Shown: positions 34,495-45,813 of the stretch, in pieces
Numbering within the stretch: position 1 is the first letter of the stretch
Layout of the letters: every line of letters begins with the position of its first letter
Assembly (NCBI RefSeq): GCF_006443095.1
Contig: NZ_VFWZ01000002.1
Location: 496,001-560,000 of the forward strand
DNA length: 64,000 nucleotides
Direction of reading: 5' to 3'
Source: Aquimarina algicola
GTDB taxonomy: Bacteria; Bacteroidota; Bacteroidia; Flavobacteriales; Flavobacteriaceae
Notes under the pieces: model-generated
Database searches by the model: none
What the model saw: the letters and a program-made list of their open reading frames with translations, nothing else
What the model was told of the DNA's origin: nothing
Program-made: the position numbers and the translations under genes

Positions 34495-36996
34495 TTATTT
34501 CTTTTTAGTTGTCTTTTTTGTAGTTTTCTTTTTTGCAGCAGCCTTTTTCTTTGGAGCATTTTTCTCGATTAAGTCTTTTACTTTATCAAGTGTCAACTTA
34601 GTAGCATCTACTGTCTTAGGTAATTCGATTTTGGTTTTACCTTTTATAATATTACTTCTACCCCATCTTGCTTTTTCTACACGAATACCTTCTTCTTCCC
34701 AATTATGGATAACCTTATCTATTTCTTTTTGTTTTTTATCCTCTATTAAAGTGATAATATCTTGTTCAGAAAGGTTTTCAAAATCATATTTTTTATTTAC
34801 ATTGATAAACATCCCGTTCCATTTGATAAAAGGACCAAATCGCCCTTTCCCTTTTTGCACAGGAAGGTTCTCATATGTATATATAGGAGCGTCTGCTTTT
34901 TCTTTGGCATCTATCAACTCTATTGCTCTATCCAAACTGGTACTCAAAGGATCTTCTCCTTTTTCTAGTGACACAAATTTTTCTCCAAAGCGTACATAAG
35001 GACCAAACCGACCATTGTTCACAATTATGGTTTCTCCTTTATATTCTCCCAGCTCTTTTGGCAATTGAAAAAGACTCATTGCTTCTTCAAAAGTAATTCC
35101 ACTAAGTGTTTGACCTGGTGGCAAACTTGCAAACTTGGGTTTATCTTCGTCATCTGCTGTTCCTATCTGAACCATAGGTCCAAACTTACCAAGCCTCACA
35201 CTAACTACTTTTCCTGTTGCAGGATCTTCACCGAGAATACGCTCTCCTACTTCTCTATCTGCGTTTTGAGCTACATCTTCTACTCTAGGATGAAATTCTT
35301 CATAAAATTCTTTCATCACCTCCGTCCAGTCCTCTTGACCTTCGGCTATTTCATCAAAATCCTGCTCTACTTTTGCTGTAAAATTATAATCAAGAATAGA
35401 AGAGAAATGATTTACAAGAAAATCATTAACAACCATCCCTACATCGGTAGGAATTAATTTTCCTTTATCACTTCCTACTTTTTCTGATAATTTCTTTTCA
35501 TTTATACGATCGCCAGAAAGTATCATTTGCACATATGCCCTTGGCTCACCTTCTTTACTTCCTTTCTCTACATAATTCCTATTTTGAATGGTAGAAATTG
35601 TAGGAGCATATGTAGACGGCCTACCAATACCCAATTCTTCAAGTTTTTTAACCAAAGAGGCTTCTGTAAATCGACTCGGAGGTCTAGTGAATCTTTCTGT
35701 AGCAGAAATATAATTGTTGTATAATGATTCCTGAACTTTCATTGCCGGAAGAATTCCTTCTTGCTCTTCATCTTCATCATCATTTCCTTCTAAATATACT
35801 TTCAAAAAGCCTTCAAATTTGATCACTTCTCCATTAGCAGTAAATTGCTCTTTGTGAGTATTGGCTTCTATTTTCACATTAGTTCTTTCTAGCTTTGCAT
35901 CACTCATTTGAGAAGCGATAGCTCTTTTCCATATCAACTCGTATAAACGCTGCTGATCTGGTTCTACATTTACTGTATGCCTCGAAAAATCTGTTGGCCG
36001 TATCGCTTCGTGAGCCTCTTGTGCTCCTTTGGATTTACCTTTATATTGCCTGGGATGACTAAATTCATTCCCATACGCTGAATCAATTTCTTTTTTAGCT
36101 CCATTTTGAGCTTCTACAGATAAGTTAACACTATCTGTTCTCATATATGTGATCAACCCTGCTTCATACAATCGCTGAGCCATATTCATCGTCTTGGCAA
36201 CCGAAAAATATAATTTTCTTGATGCTTCTTGTTGTAACGTCGAAGTTGTGAATGGAGGAGCTGGTGATTTTTTCGCAGGTTTAGTAGTAAGATCTGCGAC
36301 TTTGAATGCTGCCCCAACATTATCCTTCAAAAAAGATTCTGCTTCTTCTTTTGTATTAAAGTTTTTAGCAAGCTTTGCCTTAAAAGATTTTCCTGCTTCA
36401 TTAGAAAATTCTGCATCAATTCTATACGAAGCTTTTGGCGTAAAATTGATGATATCTCTTTCTCTCTCTACGATTAATCGAACTGATACAGATTGTACTC
36501 TCCCGGCAGACAATCCCCCTTTTACCTTTCTCCAAAGCACAGGTGAAAGTTCATACCCTACAAGTCTATCCAAAACCCTTCTAGCTTGTTGTGCATTAAC
36601 AAGATTGTAGTCAATTGTTCTAGGATTCTCAATCGCCTTTAAAATTGCATTTTTGGTGATTTCATGAAAAACAATACGCCTCGTTCTTTTTTTATCCAAT
36701 TTTAATGTTTCTGCCAAATGCCATGCAATAGCCTCTCCTTCTCGATCCTCATCACTAGCTAGCCATACCATCTCTGCTTTCTTAGAAAGATCTTTAAGTT
36801 TCTTGACTACATCTTTCTTATCTTTAGAAACAATATATTTTGGTTTAAAATCTCCATCAACATCTACCCCGAGCTCTTTTGAAGGCAAATCTGCGATATG
36901 CCCAAAACTGGAGGCAACTGTATACTCTTTTCCAAGAAATTTTTCTATTGTTTTAGCCTTGGCCGGCGACTCTACAATCACTAAATTCTTAGCCAT
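34495..36996 (-). CDS. topA: DNA topoisomerase I
   Basis: The 833-residue type IA topoisomerase relaxes negatively supercoiled DNA. It shows the TOPRIM start (LVIVESPAKAKTIEKFLG), the DxDREGE motif (ASDEDREGEAIAWHL), and the active-site tyrosine in LITYMRTDS near 295. C-terminal repeats (RFGPYVRFG, RFGPFIKWNG) replace zinc fingers, and the protein ends in a lysine-rich tail. Length fits the Bacteroidota form (about 830-850). A -7-like TACTTTTG lies just upstream on the minus strand. Eight bases separate it from the downstream arginase-fold gene, so they are co-transcribed. Confidence 0.97.
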   Translation of the reverse strand: MAKNLVIVESPAKAKTIEKFLGKEYTVASSFGHIADLPSKELGVDVDGDFKPKYIVSKDKKDVVKKLKDLSKKAEMVWLASDEDREGEAIAWHLAETLKLDKKRTRRIVFHEITKNAILKAIENPRTIDYNLVNAQQARRVLDRLVGYELSPVLWRKVKGGLSAGRVQSVSVRLIVERERDIINFTPKASYRIDAEFSNEAGKSFKAKLAKNFNTKEEAESFLKDNVGAAFKVADLTTKPAKKSPAPPFTTSTLQQEASRKLYFSVAKTMNMAQRLYEAGLITYMRTDSVNLSVEAQNGAKKEIDSAYGNEFSHPRQYKGKSKGAQEAHEAIRPTDFSRHTVNVEPDQQRLYELIWKRAIASQMSDAKLERTNVKIEANTHKEQFTANGEVIKFEGFLKVYLEGNDDEDEEQEGILPAMKVQESLYNNYISATERFTRPPSRFTEASLVKKLEELGIGRPSTYAPTISTIQNRNYVEKGSKEGEPRAYVQMILSGDRINEKKLSEKVGSDKGKLIPTDVGMVVNDFLVNHFSSILDYNFTAKVEQDFDEIAEGQEDWTEVMKEFYEEFHPRVEDVAQNADREVGERILGEDPATGKVVSVRLGKFGPMVQIGTADDEDKPKFASLPPGQTLSGITFEEAMSLFQLPKELGEYKGETIIVNNGRFGPYVRFGEKFVSLEKGEDPLSTSLDRAIELIDAKEKADAPIYTYENLPVQKGKGRFGPFIKWNGMFINVNKKYDFENLSEQDIITLIEDKKQKEIDKVIHNWEEEGIRVEKARWGRSNIIKGKTKIELPKTVDATKLTLDKVKDLIEKNAPKKKAAAKKKTTKKTTKKK

Positions 36997-37104
36997 AATC
37001 CTTTTTATTTCTATAGCAAAAGTATATCAAAAAATTGATATCGAGATTTTTTATTAAAAAATTAGCACAAAAAAATACTATTGTCAATTAAATTGATAAA
37101 TATT

Positions 37105-37884
37105 TTAGCTCAATAATTTCATCTCTTCACGCTCATCTTCTTGATCAAAACCCAAAGACTCCTTATAAATAAAATAAATAGGCATGTATATAAAGGAAGC
37201 CGTAAAAAATATTCCTATAAAACAAGCTAGTACCCCTAATTGTGCTAATGAAGAAGCAATAAGAATCAAGAGAAATGTCATCCCCCAAACTTTATTACCA
37301 AATTTAAAACTTGCTTTGACAAGATCACTAGGGTTCATCTCCGGATTAAAAGCAAAAATAACACCTAATAGATGTAGCGGCACCATAACATAAAAAAGAG
37401 GAAGGTAGCACAGCATCACTGCCACGATAGAAATTCCAAACTTGGCAAGAGATAGGATAATAACTTTCTTTAAATATTTTTTTTTGAAGAACATAAAATA
37501 CGTCGAGGTTTCCTCTAGACCTAAATCAACCTGTTTGCAAACTCTGTAAAAATGAGCAGTCATTCCAAACTGAACCATTATTGCCCCAATAGATGCAAGA
37601 ATAATCAAAATAATAAGTAAGCACATTACTACAAACGCCATAACACCTTCGGGACCATCAGAACTACCATACTCATAATCTTGATAACCTCCTATTCCCG
37701 CCATGAGCAACATTGGTATATACATAATAATAAAGAGAGGAAGTAATAATAATAAATTGAGTAATAAGTGCACAAATCCTTGCAACCAAACTTTTTTAAA
37801 AAGCTCTATCCCATTAGTAAAAACAGAGCCAAAATCAACTGGCTTACTGTTTTCTATTCTATCATCAAGTGTATTTTCAGTCAT
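37105..37884 (-). CDS. Integral membrane protein, function unknown
   Basis: This 259-residue protein has about six hydrophobic stretches (for example LLLNLLLLLPLFIIMYIPML near 42-62, FVVMCLLIILIILASIGAIM near 85-105 and FLLILIASSLAQLGVLACFIGIFF near 200-225) and a charged cytoplasmic tail. It resembles proteins loosely annotated as glycerophosphoryl-diester-phosphodiesterase-associated membrane domain or DUF975-like, but no diagnostic residues are visible. It is divergent from miaB and upstream of topA on its strand. Function unknown. Confidence 0.75.
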   Translation of the reverse strand: MTENTLDDRIENSKPVDFGSVFTNGIELFKKVWLQGFVHLLLNLLLLLPLFIIMYIPMLLMAGIGGYQDYEYGSSDGPEGVMAFVVMCLLIILIILASIGAIMVQFGMTAHFYRVCKQVDLGLEETSTYFMFFKKKYLKKVIILSLAKFGISIVAVMLCYLPLFYVMVPLHLLGVIFAFNPEMNPSDLVKASFKFGNKVWGMTFLLILIASSLAQLGVLACFIGIFFTASFIYMPIYFIYKESLGFDQEDEREEMKLLS

Positions 37885-37943
37885 ATTTATAGTAAATTAA
37901 AAGAAATCAAATATATATTTTTTTGAAAATAAAGTCCTGACAC

Positions 37944-37975
37944 TTTGTCACAAACCGTATTTAAAAGTATCTTTG
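37944..37975 (+). promoter_or_regulatory. Promoter of miaB
   Basis: TTTG at 37944-37947 and TATCTTTG at 37968-37975, separated by 20 bases, match the Bacteroidota housekeeping consensus exactly. The miaB start codon follows 38 bases downstream. Confidence 0.75.
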
Positions 37976-38013
37976 CATATTATTTGAACCCTGATCGATA
38001 AGGAATTATTATT

Positions 38014-39459
38014 ATGGAGAAGATTATTGATGAAAATATACAAGGACAGCCTCTTATTTTAGATCAAAAAGAAGAAAATTCACGTAAGCTTTTTATAGAG
38101 AGTTATGGTTGCCAGATGAATTTTAGCGATAGCGAGATTGTAGCTTCTATTTTAGCCAAAGAAGGCTTTAATACTACACAAAACCTTGAAGACGCTGATC
38201 TCGTTCTGGTTAACACTTGTTCTATTCGTGAAAAAGCCGAACAAACCGTTAGAAAAAGATTAGAAAAATACAATGCTGTAAAAAAGATCAACCCATCTAT
38301 GAAGGTTGGTGTTCTTGGTTGTATGGCAGAAAGACTAAAGAGTAAATTTTTAGAAGAAGAAAAAATCGTTGATCTTGTAGTAGGTCCTGATGCTTATAAA
38401 GATTTACCTAATCTTATTGAAGAAGTAGATGCCGGTCGCAATGCTGTAAATGTAATACTATCCAAAGAAGAAACGTATGGCGATATATCACCTGTTAGAT
38501 TACAAAGTAATGGTGTCTCAGCATTTGTATCTATAACCAGAGGGTGTGATAATATGTGTACATTTTGCGTAGTACCTTTTACAAGAGGTAGAGAGCGTAG
38601 TCGTGACCCCCAAAGTATTCTCAAAGAAATCGATGATCTGGCAAATAAAAACTTTAAAGAAATTACACTATTAGGGCAAAATGTTGATAGCTATCTATGG
38701 TATGGTGGTGGATTAAAAAAAGATTTTGATAAAGCCAATGATTTTCAAAAAGCAACTGCTGTTAATTTTGCAAAATTATTGGATATGGTTGCAGAAAAAC
38801 ATCCAAAATTACGCCTTCGCTTTACTACATCAAACCCTCAAGATATGACTCTAGATGTGATAGAAGTAATGGCAAAGCATAAAAATATATGCAAATATAT
38901 TCACTTACCAATACAAAGTGGTAGCGATCGCATCCTTAAGGAAATGAATAGATTACACACAAGACAAGAGTATTTTGATCTCATTGACAATATCAAACGC
39001 GTCATTCCTGAATGCGCTATATCTCAAGATATTATAACAGGCTTTCCTACAGAAACAGAAGAAGACCACAAAGACACACTTTCTCTGATGGAGTATGTAA
39101 AATATGATTACGGTTTTATGTTTGCTTATTCTGAAAGACCCGGAACTTTGGCTGCAAGAAAAATGGAAGACGATATTCCTGAAGACATAAAGAAAAGAAG
39201 ACTTGCAGAGATCATAGAATTACAACGTAAGCATAGCGAGCAAAGACACCATGCTTTTATAGGAAAAACTGTAGAAGTACTGATCGAAAAATCTTCTAAA
39301 AAATCCGATGCACATTGGAGCGGAAGAACTACTCAAAATACAGTAGCTGTTTTTCCTAAAGAGAACTACAAAATTGGAGATTTTGTAATGGTTCAAATAA
39401 ACGAATGTACAAGTGCTACCTTGCTTGGGGAAGCCGTAGAATATTCAAACAACAACTAA
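38014..39459 (+). CDS. miaB: tRNA-2-methylthio-N6-dimethylallyladenosine synthase MiaB
   Basis: The 481-residue radical SAM enzyme adds a methylthio group to N6-isopentenyl-A37 of tRNAs. It has the UPF0004 N-terminal domain with three cysteines of the auxiliary iron-sulfur cluster (C33 in ESYGCQMNF, then NTCSIR and GCMAERL), the radical SAM motif CxxxCxxC ([17 protein letters not shown], near 170-185), and a C-terminal TRAM domain. Length is normal. The sigma-54 regulator gene starts 41 bases after the stop. Confidence 0.96.
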   Translation: MEKIIDENIQGQPLILDQKEENSRKLFIESYGCQMNFSDSEIVASILAKEGFNTTQNLEDADLVLVNTCSIREKAEQTVRKRLEKYNAVKKINPSMKVGVLGCMAERLKSKFLEEEKIVDLVVGPDAYKDLPNLIEEVDAGRNAVNVILSKEETYGDISPVRLQSNGVSAFVSITRGCDNMCTFCVVPFTRGRERSRDPQSILKEIDDLANKNFKEITLLGQNVDSYLWYGGGLKKDFDKANDFQKATAVNFAKLLDMVAEKHPKLRLRFTTSNPQDMTLDVIEVMAKHKNICKYIHLPIQSGSDRILKEMNRLHTRQEYFDLIDNIKRVIPECAISQDIITGFPTETEEDHKDTLSLMEYVKYDYGFMFAYSERPGTLAARKMEDDIPEDIKKRRLAEIIELQRKHSEQRHHAFIGKTVEVLIEKSSKKSDAHWSGRTTQNTVAVFPKENYKIGDFVMVQINECTSATLLGEAVEYSNNN

Positions 39460-39500
39460 AAGAACTAAAAACTCACTATCAAACCAGTTTACTATTAATT

Positions 39501-40766
39501 ATGGAATCAGTTCAGGCAATAAAACAACGATTTGGAATTATAGGGGACGATATTGGTCTTAATCGAGCAGTAGAAAAAGCAATACAAGTTGCTCCAACTG
39601 ATATTTCAGTATTAGTAACCGGAGAAAGTGGAGTTGGTAAAGAGAGTATTCCTAAGATTATTCACTCATTATCACATCGCAAACATGGTAAATATATTGC
39701 TGTAAATTGTGGTGCAATACCCGAAGGAACAATAGACAGTGAATTATTTGGACATGAAAAAGGAGCATTTACCGGAGCAACCCAGACTCGAAATGGATAT
39801 TTTGAGGTAGCAGACGGAGGAACCATATTTTTAGACGAAGTCGGAGAATTACCCCTTACTACTCAAGTACGATTATTAAGGGTTCTCGAAAACGGGGAGT
39901 TTATCAAAGTAGGTTCATCAAAGGTTCAGAAAACCAATGTAAGAATCGTAGCAGCAACAAATGTGAATATGTTTGAGGCTATTAAAAAAGGAAAATTTAG
40001 AGAAGACCTTTATTATAGACTTAGTACTGTAGAAATTTTTCTACCTCCACTTAGAGAACGCAAGGGAGATATACATTTATTGTTTAGGAAATTTGCTTCA
40101 GACTTTGCATCAAAGTACAAAATGCCAACTATACGGCTTACTGATGATGCAGTAACACTCTTAGAAAAATATCATTGGAGCGGAAATATCAGACAATTAC
40201 GCAACATTGCCGAACAAATATCAGTCCTTGAACAAAATAGAACCATTACAGGGGTCACATTACATAGTTATCTCCCGAATATTGGCAGCAACTTGCCTGC
40301 TTTAGTTGAGCAAGACAAAAAAGAAAGTGATTTTAGTAACGAAAGAGAGATATTGTACAAAGTACTTTTTGATATGAAAAGTGATCTCAACGACCTAAAA
40401 AAACTGACCATGGAGCTTATGCAAAGTGGTAATACACAACAAGTACAAAAGGATAATGAGACATTAATTCAAAAAATATATCGAGATAAGGAAGAAGAAA
40501 TTCGTTTTGAAGAACCACCAATACAATCAACCCCTTCTGAAGTACTCGAAATACCATCACAAGGAGCTTTAGAACCTAAAAGAGAAGACAAATATCATTT
40601 TGCAGAAGAAATCGAAGAAGAAGAAACCTTATCGCTTCATGACAAAGAACTAGAATTAATCAAAAAATCTTTAGAACGACACAAAGGAAAACGTAAAGCA
40701 GCAGCAGAAGAATTAGGTATTAGCGAAAGAACATTATACCGAAAAATAAAACAATACGATTTGTAA
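39501..40766 (+). CDS. Sigma-54-dependent transcriptional activator, Fis-type HTH
   Basis: The proper start is the ATG at 39501 (MESVQAIKQRFGII), 421 residues; a frame opening at 39405 overlaps miaB and is not needed. It is an AAA+ activator with Walker A GESGVGKES near 40, the sigma-54 contact loop GAFTGA near 90, and GGTIFLDEVGELP as Walker B near 110. A Fis-type HTH closes the protein (KRKAAAEELGISERTLYRKIKQY). There is no receiver or sensing domain before the AAA+ region, so its signal is unclear; a 100-residue acidic linker lies before the HTH. Followed by lptE. Confidence 0.93.
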   Translation: MESVQAIKQRFGIIGDDIGLNRAVEKAIQVAPTDISVLVTGESGVGKESIPKIIHSLSHRKHGKYIAVNCGAIPEGTIDSELFGHEKGAFTGATQTRNGYFEVADGGTIFLDEVGELPLTTQVRLLRVLENGEFIKVGSSKVQKTNVRIVAATNVNMFEAIKKGKFREDLYYRLSTVEIFLPPLRERKGDIHLLFRKFASDFASKYKMPTIRLTDDAVTLLEKYHWSGNIRQLRNIAEQISVLEQNRTITGVTLHSYLPNIGSNLPALVEQDKKESDFSNEREILYKVLFDMKSDLNDLKKLTMELMQSGNTQQVQKDNETLIQKIYRDKEEEIRFEEPPIQSTPSEVLEIPSQGALEPKREDKYHFAEEIEEEETLSLHDKELELIKKSLERHKGKRKAAAEELGISERTLYRKIKQYDL

Positions 40767-40827
40767 AATAGTCATCCAAAATTTAAAAACACTTTACAAA
40801 AGCAAATAAATAAAAGAGCTTGAATCG

Positions 40828-41334
40828 ATGAATTATATAAAAAATATTGCAATTGGGATATGTATTCTGATACTTGTTCAAGGTTGTGGGGTTTATTCCT
40901 TTAGTGGGATATCTATCTCTCCGGACACCAAAACATTTCAAGTTAATTTTTTTCAAAACCAATCCCCAAGAATTTTTCCTGGAGTAGATCAAAATTTCAC
41001 AAATCAATTACAAGATCTTATTCTTAATCAAACTAATCTAAGTTTAACAACATCTGGTGGAGATATTGTTTATGAGGGAGAAATAGTACAAGATTATGTT
41101 GCCCCTAATACTGCTACATCTGATCAGACAGCAGCACAAAACCGCCTTACTGTTGCCGTAAACGTGAGGTTTTATGATACCAAAGAACCAGATCAAGATC
41201 TAGAACAACGTTTTTCTTTTTTCTTTGACTATCCTGCTGCTACCTCAGAAAATGCAGTTAGAGATGAAGCATTACAAGTAATATTCGAAAGAATCACGCA
41301 AGATGTTTTTAATGCTACGCTTGCAAGATGGTAA
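40828..41334 (+). CDS. lptE: LptE family LPS-assembly lipoprotein
   Basis: The 168-residue lipoprotein has a signal peptide with lipobox LVQGCG (Cys20) and the LptE-like domain of Bacteroidota (GVYSFSGISISPDTKTFQVNFF, YEGEIVQDYVAP). LptE plugs the LptD barrel at the outer membrane for lipopolysaccharide insertion. The sequence is divergent from the proteobacterial type, as is usual in this phylum. The order sigma-54 activator, lptE, TPR protein, secG is common in Flavobacteriia. Confidence 0.88.
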   Translation: MNYIKNIAIGICILILVQGCGVYSFSGISISPDTKTFQVNFFQNQSPRIFPGVDQNFTNQLQDLILNQTNLSLTTSGGDIVYEGEIVQDYVAPNTATSDQTAAQNRLTVAVNVRFYDTKEPDQDLEQRFSFFFDYPAATSENAVRDEALQVIFERITQDVFNATLARW

Positions 41335-41409
41335 TCTTTTTTTGTAAAAGAGCTAAAAAATTAATCCTTAAGAAATAGTAAATGCTATTCTTTTAATTTT
41401 CAGATTAAA

Positions 41410-42333
41410 TTGAACACTAAAGAACTTTCATACGTATTACAAAACCCAACATCCTTAAACAAGGATCAAACACATGCGTTAGAAAAACTAACAGTGGCTT
41501 TTCCTTATTTCCAAGCGATCAAAGCTTTACACTTGAAAGGACTTAAAGATTCAGACAGTTTCAAATACAATAATGAACTAAAAACTACTGCTGCATATAC
41601 TACAGACAGAAGTGTTTTATTTGATTTCATTACTTCAGAATCATTTACACAACAAACAAAAGAGCAACAACCACAAAAGCAGAAAACAGATATTCAGGTC
41701 ATCGATGCAGAAGAAGTAAAAGTTTTGCCTAGAATGCCCATTGACGAGGCAATACGAATGAAAATAAAGGAAGCAGAAGATGTTCTTGATCCTGCTCTTT
41801 TTTCTGTTAGAAAAGAAGATAGTACTATCAAACAAATCGAAATTGCCGAATCTGAACAAAACAAAGAACATGAAGAAGAAAAAACAGATCGCACAATTGA
41901 AGAACTCCAAATAGACAAACCATTAGAATTCGACAAAAAAGAAACACACTCTTTTTCTGAGTGGCTTAAACTAACTTCACTAACCCCTATCAACAGAGAT
42001 CTTAATGAACAAGAAGAATCTACTGAGCCAGAAAAACAGAAGAATCAGTCGTTAAAACAAAAAGAAAAATTCAATCTAATAGATGAATTTATAGCCAACA
42101 ATCCCAAAATCAAACCAGCTGGCAAAAACACGACGTCAAAAAACCTTGCCAAAGAAAATATTGTTCCTACAAATGAATTAATGACCGAAACTTTAGCCAG
42201 GGTTTATCTAGCTCAAAAAAATTATAAAAAAGCAATTCAGGCATATAACATATTAATTTTGAAAAATCCCGAAAAAAGTGGTTTCTTTGCAGACCAAATT
42301 CGAGCTATAAAAAAATTACAAGAAAATAAATAA
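41410..42333 (+). CDS. Hypothetical protein with C-terminal tetratricopeptide-like region
   Basis: The frame opens with TTG at 41410 and codes 307 residues. The N-terminal part has a helical domain (about 1-75). The middle is very rich in E, K and Q, probably disordered. The last 45 residues (TETLARVYLAQKNYKKAIQAYNILILKNPEKSGFFADQI) form a single TPR-like helix pair. No catalytic motif. The conserved place between lptE and secG in Flavobacteriia suggests a cell-envelope or secretion-related function, but none is known. Confidence 0.8.
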   Translation: MNTKELSYVLQNPTSLNKDQTHALEKLTVAFPYFQAIKALHLKGLKDSDSFKYNNELKTTAAYTTDRSVLFDFITSESFTQQTKEQQPQKQKTDIQVIDAEEVKVLPRMPIDEAIRMKIKEAEDVLDPALFSVRKEDSTIKQIEIAESEQNKEHEEEKTDRTIEELQIDKPLEFDKKETHSFSEWLKLTSLTPINRDLNEQEESTEPEKQKNQSLKQKEKFNLIDEFIANNPKIKPAGKNTTSKNLAKENIVPTNELMTETLARVYLAQKNYKKAIQAYNILILKNPEKSGFFADQIRAIKKLQENK

Positions 42334-42340
42334 CAATATA

Positions 42341-42673
42341 ATGACAACGTTCACAATTTTTTTAATCCTAATAGTTATAGTATCTTTTTTACTTGTTGTG
42401 GTAATTATGGTACAAAATCCTAAAGGAGGCGGATTATCTTCTTCTTTTGGCGGAGGCGGTACTCAACAATTAGGTGGTGTAAAGAAAACCACTGATTTTT
42501 TAGATAAAAGTACATGGACATTAGCTACTTTACTACTTCTTCTTATTCTTTTATCCAATGTAGACCTTATGGGTAATGGAACAGTACAAGAATCTAAAGT
42601 AAATACTGACAATGTTCAATTAGAAACTCCTGTTAATTCATCAGCAGATGAAGAAAACAACGATCAAGAATAG
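42341..42673 (+). CDS. secG: Preprotein translocase subunit SecG
   Basis: This 110-residue protein has two membrane helices (about 4-24 and 52-72) around the glycine-rich turn VQNPKGGGLSSSFGGGGTQQLGG, which is diagnostic of SecG, and a short acidic tail. SecG supports SecYEG-dependent export. It follows the TPR gene by seven bases. A strong terminator follows. Confidence 0.95.
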   Translation: MTTFTIFLILIVIVSFLLVVVIMVQNPKGGGLSSSFGGGGTQQLGGVKKTTDFLDKSTWTLATLLLLLILLSNVDLMGNGTVQESKVNTDNVQLETPVNSSADEENNDQE

Positions 42674-42696
42674 TATTTATCAAAATATTTTGTAAT

Positions 42697-42731
42697 AAAA
42701 ATGCCGACTTGTCATATAGTCGGCATTTTTT
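42697..42731 (+). terminator. Rho-independent terminator after secG
   Basis: AAAATGCCGACT pairs with AGTCGGCATTTT around TGTCATAT and is followed by T-rich sequence. It separates the secG transcript from groSL. Confidence 0.88.
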
Positions 42732-42830
42732 ATTTCAATTTGTCAGTATCGTTCTACTGGCATAATTTCTGAAATAAGAAGCATCAGATAATTCATTTTA
42801 ATTTTAAATAATAAATAAAGACGAATCATA

Positions 42831-43106
42831 ATGGGAGTAAACATTAAACCTCTTTCAGACCGTGTGGTTATAGAGCCACTTCCTGCAGAGACTCAAACAG
42901 CATCAGGATTATATATACCTGACTCTGCTCAGGAAAAACAACAAAAAGGTAAAGTAGCTGCAGTAGGCAGTGGTAAAAAAGATCACGAAATGACTGTTAA
43001 AGTTGGTGATACTGTACTTTACGGAAAATATTCTGGTACCGAATTAAAATTAGAAGGAAAAGATTATTTAATCATGCGCGAAGATGATATCCTCGCTATC
43101 GTGTAA
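42831..43106 (+). CDS. groS: Co-chaperonin GroES
   Basis: The 91-residue protein starts [18 protein letters not shown] and has the mobile loop (about 19-34) and the beta-barrel end ([28 protein letters not shown]), standard for GroES. It caps GroEL during folding. The 100 bases upstream show no CIRCE element (TTAGCACTC-N9-GAGTGCTAA), so the HrcA control common in other phyla is not evident. Confidence 0.97.
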   Translation: MGVNIKPLSDRVVIEPLPAETQTASGLYIPDSAQEKQQKGKVAAVGSGKKDHEMTVKVGDTVLYGKYSGTELKLEGKDYLIMREDDILAIV

Positions 43107-43172
43107 TTAAACTCGAACTCTTTAAAAACGCAAATCAAAAATCCTGACTTTACATATTCAGGATACAATTAA

Positions 43173-44831
<1,659 letters not shown>

Positions 44832-44863
44832 TACCAAAACATAACAAAATATAGTAATTAATA

Positions 44864-44896
44864 AAATGCCACTTCTAATGAAGTGGCATTTTTATT
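44864..44896 (+). terminator. Rho-independent terminator after groL, bidirectional
   Basis: AAATGCCACTT (44864-44874) pairs perfectly with AAGTGGCATTT (44881-44891) around CTAATG, with a T-run after it. It also faces the convergent hydrolase gene ending at 44935. Confidence 0.88.
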
Positions 44897-44934
44897 TTGA
44901 TACAAAAAATATCAACGCTTGTACAAGTACACTT

Positions 44935-45792
44935 TTAAATAAATTCTAAAAGCTTATCTGAAATCACTTCAGAATAATCCTCTTGCAAAAAATGTGACCC
45001 TTTTGTTTTGGTAACTTTTGTGATCCCCAACACCTCTTTAAGTGGAAGACCGTATTGCTTATAAGTAAGTCCTTTATCTGTCTCTCCCCATATGATTTGC
45101 TTAGGGACATTTAATTGTATTAATGTATCCAAATACAGCTTCTCTTTTTCTTTAGTAGCTTCAAAGCCTCTCATTATCTTTAAAAATGATTTTCCTCTAT
45201 TATTTCCCTTTAGAAATTTTAGATAAGTCTTAGCTTCTTTCAGTCCAAATGCTTCTTTTTTATTAATCCCTCTAAAATGCATTAGTTTTTGTAACATAAA
45301 AGCATTAGTCATTGCCACAAATATCTCTCCAATTCCATAATAAGGAAAAAACCACATTGGAAATGGTTTTTGAAACCTAGGCAAATTGACCAACATTGTA
45401 TTCAATATAGTTACAGACAAAATCTGCTCAGGAATTTTTGCCATCACCTCACAAGCGATAGGACCTCCTATATCGTGAAGCACAACATGAAACTTGCCTA
45501 AATTTAATTTTTTAATTACTTCTACAGACCAATTACCTAAACCTGTCCAACTATAGTCATAATCCAATGGTCTATCTGACAACCCCATACCAATCAAGTC
45601 GAAAGAAATACCTCTAACCTTATTTGCTGCAAGACGATCAATGACTCGCCTATATAAATAAGACGATGCAGGAACGCCATGAAAACAAACTACAGGAACG
45701 CCTTCACCTTTATCAAATACAAATACCTTATGATGATTTACCTCTAAAAACTTCCCTGCACTTTTATGCTCTACTACAAAGTGATCATTCAT
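44935..45792 (-). CDS. Alpha/beta hydrolase, haloalkane-dehalogenase-like
   Basis: This 285-residue alpha/beta hydrolase resembles haloalkane dehalogenases: HGVPASSYLYRRVI oxyanion region near 39, the nucleophile aspartate in VLHDIGGP near 105 (D, not S), a helical cap, and the C-terminal histidine in GSHFLQEDYSE. The halide-binding tryptophan that normally follows the nucleophile (HDWG) is isoleucine here, so real dehalogenation is uncertain; it could be an epoxide or ester hydrolase. It lies 21 bases after the regulator gene on the same strand. Confidence 0.8.
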   Translation of the reverse strand: MNDHFVVEHKSAGKFLEVNHHKVFVFDKGEGVPVVCFHGVPASSYLYRRVIDRLAANKVRGISFDLIGMGLSDRPLDYDYSWTGLGNWSVEVIKKLNLGKFHVVLHDIGGPIACEVMAKIPEQILSVTILNTMLVNLPRFQKPFPMWFFPYYGIGEIFVAMTNAFMLQKLMHFRGINKKEAFGLKEAKTYLKFLKGNNRGKSFLKIMRGFEATKEKEKLYLDTLIQLNVPKQIIWGETDKGLTYKQYGLPLKEVLGITKVTKTKGSHFLQEDYSEVISDKLLEFI

Positions 45793-45813
45793 TAGTTTAG
45801 TAAACGTAACGGA

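Noticed and set aside
39405..39500. Longer start for the sigma-54 activator overlapping miaB
   Set aside because: The first 32 residues overlap the miaB 3' end in another frame and do not resemble the family; the ATG at 39501 fits.
42732..42830. CIRCE element before groES
   Set aside because: No TTAGCACTC-N9-GAGTGCTAA inverted repeat is visible; control of groSL is not evident from sequence.
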